From: Carettochelys insculpta
Taxonomy: Eukaryota; Chordata; Testudines; Carettochelyidae
Assembly: GCF_033958435.1 (NCBI RefSeq)
Contig: NC_134138.1
Coordinates: 190,189,298-190,253,297 of the forward strand
Direction of reading: 5' to 3'
DNA: 64,000 bases
Below the pieces are notes generated by a model. It ran no database searches, was not told the origin of the DNA, and saw only the letters and a list, made by a program, of their open reading frames with translations. Position numbers and translations under genes: made by a program. This document shows, piece after piece, positions 52,895-55,800 of this stretch (within the stretch, counting starts at the first letter, position 1; each line of letters starts with the position of its first letter).

Positions 52895-55800
52895 TTTTTT
52901 TTTTGAAAAGAAACAACAATCTACACCTAAAAACACTGTCTAATCTGACTCTGGCCGTAGCCTGAGCTGATTCCATCTGCAGCCGATGGCGGTTGAGAAG
53001 GAACTGGCAGGGACTGGATCGCGCACGTGGCCGGGGACGCGCAAGGGAGCGGCGCGCGCCGGCGCATGCACGATCCAGGAGAAACTGCTGGAAGATTTCC
53101 AATCTGCGGCGCTAGGAGAGCCCGACACCTATTGTGGAGCACCCACGGGGACACTCGATGAAGAATCAAAAAATCAGGCCCCATGAGGACAGTTCTGCAG
53201 AGTGTACACACCATGGGTGTCCAACCTTTTGGCTTGCCTGGGCCGCATTGAGTGAAGATAGTCTTGGGCCGCGTACAAAATATATAATACAGTTAATGTA
53301 TATAAATCACATAATAATGTTAAAAGTTTACGATCTTGTGGGGCCGCGTTACTAGCTGTCCAGGGCTGCATGTGGCCCGCAGGCCGCAGGTTGGACACGC
53401 CTGGTATACACGTTTTCTTTTGAAAGGGGGCACGCTTCCTGAAACAGAAAACGAAGAGTGATTTTGAAAGCAGTGATGAATTCTTCCGATTTACTTTCAA
53501 AAGAACACTTTTTGTGCACAGGTGCTCAGCGGGATCTTTTGAAAGAGACCCCTTCTATCAAAAAATCTTTCAAAAGAACTTGATAATGCAGACGCAGCCT
53601 AAGTGAAAACAAAATACATTTGACTAACTTGTCACAGTACACTTTGGTGATATCAATATGCAGGTGGTTTGAGAAGGGTGGATGGAATAAATTTAGAGAA
53701 TGAGTGCCTGTGACAAAAGGTTGCATGGAAATCTCCCCACAGCCCAGCAGTCCACGTCTTCAGACAGACTGAGGAATGTTCAGAAAAAGGGACCAATTCA
53801 GTCCCTGCCAACCTGAGCACATAGATTTACAGTGGAGGCCTCTACACTGCCACCAGCCCCACAAAAGGAAGAAGGTAACTACCCGGGTTACACTCACCTC
53901 CCGGTCAGAGGTACACATGTGAAAATGTTGGTAATTCTGAGCAGAAACTCAGAACAGAACTTCTGAATCCCAATAGCTACTTCTTCCAAAGTGTGGAACT
54001 GATGACAGTCAGCAAAAACTACTCCCTGCTTAAACGTTGGTTCAGAGAGGCTGCACAACCAACTGTAAATCTTATGGGATCCCTCCTCCCCTGCCCCAGT
54101 GTCTGCAATGACCTCCCAACTTCCTCTGGGTCCTATTATTCACCCAACACAGACCCACGAAATAGCTATAAGGAAACTCCTTGTCCCCAAGTATCTTCCT
54201 GCTGAGACAATTATCCCCCAGACCCTCTAGAGCCTCTTGCCTCTTTATGCACATCTAAAGATGGAAGCAGATGGTGAGTGAAAGCATGGTTGGCAGAGCA
54301 ACACACACAGAGAGGCTATGTCTACACTAGAGGGATCTGTTAACAGAAGTTTCTGTTGGAAGATATCTTACAACAAAACTTCTGTCAACACGTCATGTCA
54401 CAGCCAGATTGACAAGTGGATTGACAGGGAGCGGCTGGACTGTCTGGTCACTCTCAACAGAACAGCCAACTGGAAGCACAGCAGACGGGGTTGCCCAGTG
54501 TCCTGGAAGCCCTGTCTGTCACCAGGGGACCCTCTGGAACGTCCAGACTCGCTTTCTGTCAACAGAGATGTTCTGTATCATGGGGGAAAGGCAGAACACG
54601 GTCGACACAAGTGCCATGTTCTGTTGATTTACTGGTGACAGAATGCCTTGGGAATGTGGACGCTCTGTGGGTTTTGTTGACAAAACTCTCCATTGTAGAC
54701 ATAGCCGTATATGGGAGATGAGCCTTCCACAGGGCAGTGGCAGAAATCAAGGGGATGATGCCAGACGCAACTCTTGGAGGGAACAGAAGGCTGGGCTACA
54801 GGCATGAGATCCTTTCAATACTAGCAGCAGACTGATTTACATTAAAGAAGACCTCTAAGTCTTATTTATTTTGTAAAATGTTTGGCATCAGACAAAAAAA
54901 TGTTATGGAAAGATCACAGGCACATACCGCAATGGTAGTGTTGCAAGCAATATTGTCCAGTTATATCTTTATTTCCTGAGGCAACTGGGCACAATTGCCA
55001 CATGGTGTTTGTTTAAAGACACATGCCATCAGAACAGTTGCATGAACTAATTAAATTATACCAGAATTCTTGCACTACATTTGCTGATACCTAGCAAGAG
55101 TTAGGGACTTCACCATACCTTCATTTTTTCTAATTCCTGAAGTCGTTCTTCCAGTTGTTCCTGCAGGGCTTCCTTTTCATTTGTTAGTTGTGTGGAGCGT
55201 TCCTTGTGTGACTGAATCACCTCTTTGCATCGCTGAAGCAAGTTCTCTTGACGTTTCACTCTCTTAATGAGCGTGTCTAGTGTTTTTGCAGAATTTCCAT
55301 TATCCTCTATGAAAAGCATAGTACCATTACTACTAATGCTATTTTTTCAAATTATGCATCTTTTATCATATGCTCATGTCAAGACTCTTTGTAATAATAC
55401 TAACATGACTGACTACCTGCTAAGAAGGTATCAAGGAAAGCATCTGAAACAGCATAATGCACCTAAGAGTGGCAACACTGATTTTTAACAATAAACAGAA
55501 ATTAAACTATTCACACCTGTTGGAGTATCAAAGGAGAGCAGCATGATAATTCATTTTAGAATTCCTTTTAACCACCTACAAAAACCTGAATTATTTCAAG
55601 ATCCAATCATAAATCTGCATATGTGCACAAAACAACAAAGTCTTTTCCTCAAAGCTGTCTTCCAATTTTCCACTTCACAATGAGGACTAATTCTGGGTGA
55701 CATAACTGTGAAGATTCTTTCACTAACTGCAATGAGCACACAGAGCAAAGGGGAATGCACCTGTGTTACACAGTGAGGCATCATTGTATTGCATTCGTAA

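Larger units (their letters stand above)
47021..53165 (-). mobile_element. DIRS-like tyrosine-recombinase retrotransposon, near full length
   Basis: This element of about 6.1 kb has inverted terminal repeats (47064-47222 against 52990-53154) and no target duplication. An internal complementary region near the left end fuses copies of both termini. The frames, read on the minus strand, are gag-like, RT with RNase H, and tyrosine recombinase. They overlap as in DIRS elements, which have no integrase or protease. Its genes run in the same direction as GOLGA4. Boundaries come from the internal fusion junction (…GATGAAGAA joined to AGAGAAGTT…). It lies inside a Harbinger MITE. Confidence 0.9.
46896..53599. 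mobile_element. Harbinger-type MITE split by DIRS and a hAT MITE
   Basis: The left piece (46896-47020) starts GTCTATGTCTACC; the right piece (53166-53599) ends GCAGACGCAGCC. The base triplets outside are TAA on both sides (46893-46895, 53600-53602), the usual Harbinger target duplication. Both pieces share repeated CTTTCAAAAG / CTTTTGAAAG motifs. With the DIRS element and the 192-bp hAT MITE plus one duplication removed, about 359 bp remain, like the other MITEs here. Confidence 0.8.

Noticed and set aside
52008..53102. Minus-strand frame of 364 codons with a long Arg-Glu run
   Set aside because: It is a reading of the DIRS inverted repeat and the CT microsatellite in another frame than gag.
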